Of a stretch of 8,875 nucleotides of DNA, positions 6,183 to 8,875 are shown piece by piece. Both the position numbers and the translations under genes were made by a program. This DNA comes from CAZCBJ01 sp964496705 (GTDB taxonomy: Bacteria; Chloroflexota; Anaerolineae; Anaerolineales; Anaerolineaceae), in contig CAZCBJ010000167.1 of the NCBI GenBank assembly GCA_964496705.1, positions 1 to 8,875 on the forward strand, read 5' to 3'. The stretch's first letter is position 1, and each line of letters begins with the position of its first letter. Under the pieces are notes generated by a model, which made no database searches, had not been told where the DNA came from, and saw only the letters and a program-made list of their open reading frames with translations.

Positions 6183-8576
6183 ATGGATATCATCTTCTCA
6201 CAAATTTTCGACCTGTTGACCAAAACGCCGGGGACGGTCATTTATCATCTGACCCTGGCGTTTTCCATCACCGCCGCATTGCAGAGTCTGCTGGCCGCCC
6301 GCCGCTCCAGTGCCTATCCGTACACCGGACGGATGATCCTGGGATTGAGCCTGGCACTCCTCGGTCAGATCGTCCTGTTCTTCAGCAGCGCCCTCGGCTG
6401 GCAGAACCTGGCAGATGCGCAGGCTTTTTTGCCTCCGCTCGACCGCGCGGTCACCGCTTTCAGCCTGCTGTGGATCATCTGGGTGTGGTGTTTCCCTCGC
6501 CCAGCCCGGGCGGTGGACATTTTGCAAGGATTGCTCAGCCTGGGGATGGTCGTTTTCTTCCTCTTCTCGCTGACCAACTGGCAGAGCCAGGCGCTGGATG
6601 CGGGTTTCAATTTTTCCTGGCTGGATTACGCCTGGCTGGGCGTTTCAATTTTCCTGATCGTTATTGGCATTTTCGCGCTTCTCTTCCGGCAGCCTGGCTT
6701 CTGGGAGCTGGGGCTGGTGTTCCTGTTGGTAAATCTGGCTGGTTACGTGGCTCATTTGCTGGGCATTACTGCCGGAGATGAATTTCCAGCAGCCGTCCGC
6801 CTGGCTCAACTGTGCGCCTATCCGCTGCTGCCGTTTCTGGTTCAGCGTTTAATGGTCTATAGCGTCTCCTCCACCGCCCAGGAACCAAAAAAATCCGCCG
6901 AGGCAGAATACCCCAAAATTGACCGGAGGCGCTATACCGCCGATCCGCGCGCGGTGCGCGCCTGGCTGGGGGTTGCCAGCCAGAATGACCCCGCCCATAT
7001 TCCCGCGGCCATCACCCGGGCAATCTCCCAGACTATGGTTGCTGACATGTGTTTCCTGGTCACCCCGCCAACTGCCGGCGGTGATGTGGTGCTGCACAGT
7101 GGATTTGATTTGATCCGCGAAGAGGAGCTTCCCGGCGCTTCCCTGGACATAAACCGCATCCCGGTGGTTGCCAACGCCGTTCAGCGTGGCCGCCCGCTGC
7201 GCTTGGCCAGCGAAGGGGATACCATCCCGCCCGACCTGCGCGTCATCGGCGACGCATTGGGATTGACCCAGCCCGGTAATCTGCTGATGATTCCTTTGAT
7301 GATTGCCCAGAAACCCTGGGGCGGTCTGCTGCTCTTATCGCCCTATTCCAATCGGGTCTGGTCGTTGGAAGACCAATCTTTCTTGGGCGGATCCACTGAG
7401 ATCATCGTGGAAATATTACAACTGGCCAGCCGCTCGCGGCTGACAACTGCCGGCGATACCCCCTTTCAACAAGAACTGCGCGACAGCCATGCCCGTCTGG
7501 AGGCCTTGAAGCAGGAAAACCAGGAATTGTTGGCCGAGTTGGAGCGTTTGAAACAGGTCACACAAAGCGCCGTAGATATCGAAGCACTGATCGCACTGCA
7601 GCAAGAGTCGCAGAAGTTGATCGCCGAACTGCAGGAAGAGAACGACCGATTACGCAGGCAGCCAACGCAGGAGTCTGCCCACAAAATCGTTTCCCCCATG
7701 CAGGAAGCGCAACTGACCGGCGAGCTGCGCCTGACCCTGGAGGAGTTGGCCCATGCGCAGAATGGCCTGGCCCAGGCGAATATCAAAATCCTGCAACTCG
7801 AACAACAAATCAGCGGTCGCGCTCCGCACCTGAATGGGGAGGAAGTGGAAGTGCTCGCTTCAATTGCCCAGGAACTGCGCCAGCCGCTGGCTTCCATCAT
7901 GGGCTACACCGACCTGCTGCTGTCCGAATCCGTCGGCATCCTCGGCGCGCTGCAACGTAAATTCCTCGAGCGGGTGAAGGTGTCCACCGAGCGGATGCGT
8001 TCGCTGCTGGATGATATGATGAACACCATCACCGGCAAGGAAGAACTGCGCCCCGCCAACCGCAATCCGGTCAGCCTGGATGACATCATTGATCACGCCA
8101 TCGCCGACACCAGCGCGCAGTTAAAAGAGCGTAACATCACCCTTCAGGTGGACCTGCCGGACGAATTTCCACAAGTATATGCCGACCAGGACGCTCTGCA
8201 GCAAATCCTGGTCCACTTGTTGCAAAATGCTGGCAGCGTGACCCCCACAGACGGCATCATCAGCCTGCGCCTGCGCACCGAAGAGAAACCCGATGATCTC
8301 TACCTGTTATTGCAGGTCAGCGACCGGGGCGGTGGCATCAGCACGGAAGATTTGCCGCGCGTGTTTGCCCGCCGTTATCGGGCGGATAATGTTCTGATCC
8401 AGGGCATCGGCGACACCGGGGTGGGGCTGTCAATCACCCATACCCTGGTGGAAGCCCAGGGCGGACGCATCTGGGTAGACAGCCAGCAAGGTCAGGGCGC
8501 CACTTTCTCTGTGCTTTTACCGGCCGGCCCCCAGCCGCTGGATGCCAACCAGAAGTCCACAACACGCAGCCCATGA
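6183..8576 (+). CDS. 7-TM/GAF histidine-kinase-like protein lacking the phosphoacceptor His
   Basis: A 797-residue inner-membrane signalling protein. Layout: seven predicted hydrophobic helices (about 17-38, 51-71, 88-104, 113-131, 146-167, 173-195, 205-226); a cytosolic GAF-like domain (255-415); a long Glu/Gln-rich coiled coil (425-545); a HisKA-like two-helix region (555-615); and a HATPase domain (665-780). The ATPase has N-box QNA (Asn682), G1 SDRGGGIS (Asp714, Gly716, Gly718), G2 GDTGVGLSI (743-751) and the standard ending GGRIWVDS...GATFSVLLP. In the H-box the sequence is IAQELRQPL, so Gln563 replaces the phosphorylated His of the usual SHELRTPL. The N-box is also altered (HLLQNAGSVTP: His678 for the first Asn, Ser685 for the usual Lys/Arg). 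It may be a pseudokinase or a partner that acts through conformation or ATP binding. The stop overlaps the next start as ATGA. It has no adjacent response regulator. Confidence 0.9.
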   Translation: MDIIFSQIFDLLTKTPGTVIYHLTLAFSITAALQSLLAARRSSAYPYTGRMILGLSLALLGQIVLFFSSALGWQNLADAQAFLPPLDRAVTAFSLLWIIWVWCFPRPARAVDILQGLLSLGMVVFFLFSLTNWQSQALDAGFNFSWLDYAWLGVSIFLIVIGIFALLFRQPGFWELGLVFLLVNLAGYVAHLLGITAGDEFPAAVRLAQLCAYPLLPFLVQRLMVYSVSSTAQEPKKSAEAEYPKIDRRRYTADPRAVRAWLGVASQNDPAHIPAAITRAISQTMVADMCFLVTPPTAGGDVVLHSGFDLIREEELPGASLDINRIPVVANAVQRGRPLRLASEGDTIPPDLRVIGDALGLTQPGNLLMIPLMIAQKPWGGLLLLSPYSNRVWSLEDQSFLGGSTEIIVEILQLASRSRLTTAGDTPFQQELRDSHARLEALKQENQELLAELERLKQVTQSAVDIEALIALQQESQKLIAELQEENDRLRRQPTQESAHKIVSPMQEAQLTGELRLTLEELAHAQNGLAQANIKILQLEQQISGRAPHLNGEEVEVLASIAQELRQPLASIMGYTDLLLSESVGILGALQRKFLERVKVSTERMRSLLDDMMNTITGKEELRPANRNPVSLDDIIDHAIADTSAQLKERNITLQVDLPDEFPQVYADQDALQQILVHLLQNAGSVTPTDGIISLRLRTEEKPDDLYLLLQVSDRGGGISTEDLPRVFARRYRADNVLIQGIGDTGVGLSITHTLVEAQGGRIWVDSQQGQGATFSVLLPAGPQPLDANQKSTTRSP

Positions 8577-8875
8577 AATCCGTCCGCAACCTGCTGCTGG
8601 GTTTGCTCTCCATCGCCGCCTCCTCGCTAATCGTGCTGGGAGGCCTTTCGCTGGCGCTTCTGGAAGGCCAGATGCCCTTCTCCCCCTCACCCATTCCGCC
8701 CACCCAAACCTCCACCCGCGCGACTGAGGTGGTGTTGGAGCCTGAACTGGTCACCCGCCAGCCCAGCCCATCCCCGGTGGTGGTCACTGCCACATCAACC
8801 GCCACCCCGCTTTGCCCACCGCCCAAAGGCTGGCAGCCTTATGTCCTCCAGGCGGATGACTCGTATGAAGAAATT
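8573..8875 (+). CDS. Membrane-anchored LysM-domain protein, N-terminal part (3' end outside window)
   Basis: The first 101 residues are visible and the frame is open to the last base. Seen: a short basic start (MKSVR), one hydrophobic segment about 7-30 that could be an uncleaved signal anchor or signal peptide, and a Pro/Ser/Thr-rich linker (35-80) with PSPSP and TATSTATP runs. After this comes Cys81 and GWQPYVLQADDSYEEI, which looks like the first half of a LysM peptidoglycan-binding repeat ('Y.V..GDTL..IA'), with ADDSY at the usual GDTL position. No lipobox is seen after the hydrophobic segment. The ATG overlaps the TGA of the kinase-like gene by four bases (ATGA), so the two are probably co-transcribed and translationally coupled. 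The role is likely cell-wall binding outside the membrane; the remainder may carry more LysM repeats or an enzyme domain. The LysM call is tentative because the domain is cut. Confidence 0.75.
   Translation, partial: MKSVRNLLLGLLSIAASSLIVLGGLSLALLEGQMPFSPSPIPPTQTSTRATEVVLEPELVTRQPSPSPVVVTATSTATPLCPPPKGWQPYVLQADDSYEEI

Noticed and set aside
6170..6781. 203-codon plus-strand open frame overlapping the start of the kinase-like gene
   Set aside because: Its product is Arg/Pro/Gly-rich with no domain, while the overlapping frame gives seven clean hydrophobic helices leading into GAF and ATPase domains.
8434..8826. 130-codon minus-strand open frame across the kinase/LysM junction
   Set aside because: It lies antisense to the G2 box and the LysM gene start, and has no recognisable motif or promoter.

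Overview
The window looks like a piece of a Gram-negative-type or monoderm environmental bacterium with moderately GC-rich genes, most probably a Chloroflexota (Anaerolineae-like) genome. This assignment is an inference. It rests on large multi-GAF signalling proteins, a divergent FtsB/DivIC-like protein with a Trp-rich C-terminal tail, a GAF-linked kinase-like protein whose H-box reads AQELRQPL, and a Pro/Thr-rich LysM lipoprotein-like or membrane-anchored protein. No marker gene fixes the taxonomy.

Layout. (1) Positions 2-754 (+) hold the C-terminal two thirds of a UDP-glucose/UDP-sugar 6-dehydrogenase, cut by the window start. (2) After a short gap with an extended -10 promoter lies a tight three-gene (+) operon: a STAS anti-sigma-factor antagonist (837-1172), an RsbW/SpoIIAB-type serine kinase (1190-1612) and a 1274-residue protein with about six tandem GAF domains and a C-terminal SpoIIE/RsbU PP2C phosphatase (1614-5438). 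(3) Convergent to it, with the two stop codons touching, is a septum-formation-initiator (FtsB/DivIC) gene on the minus strand (5439-5822). Its -10 box sits so close to the ATG that the mRNA is probably leaderless. (4) A minus-strand tRNA-Leu(CAG) gene (5939-6025) has its own strong promoter and a hairpin terminator. (5) Divergent from the tRNA, a (+) pair encodes a 7-TM/GAF/coiled-coil histidine-kinase-like protein (6183-8576) and, overlapping it by ATGA, the start of a membrane-anchored LysM protein (8573 to the window end).

How the parts work together. The operon at 837-5438 is a complete partner-switching cassette. GAF-sensed signals would control the PP2C phosphatase, which dephosphorylates the STAS protein. 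The unphosphorylated STAS protein then sequesters the RsbW-like kinase and frees that kinase's client. No sigma factor gene is visible, so the client is unknown. The second signalling protein has a well-preserved ATPase domain, but Gln563 stands where the phosphoacceptor His should be. It therefore cannot work as an ordinary sensor kinase, and it is translationally coupled to a cell-wall-binding protein. I see no mobile element, CRISPR array, rRNA or prophage gene. Gene-free stretches are all under 200 bases.
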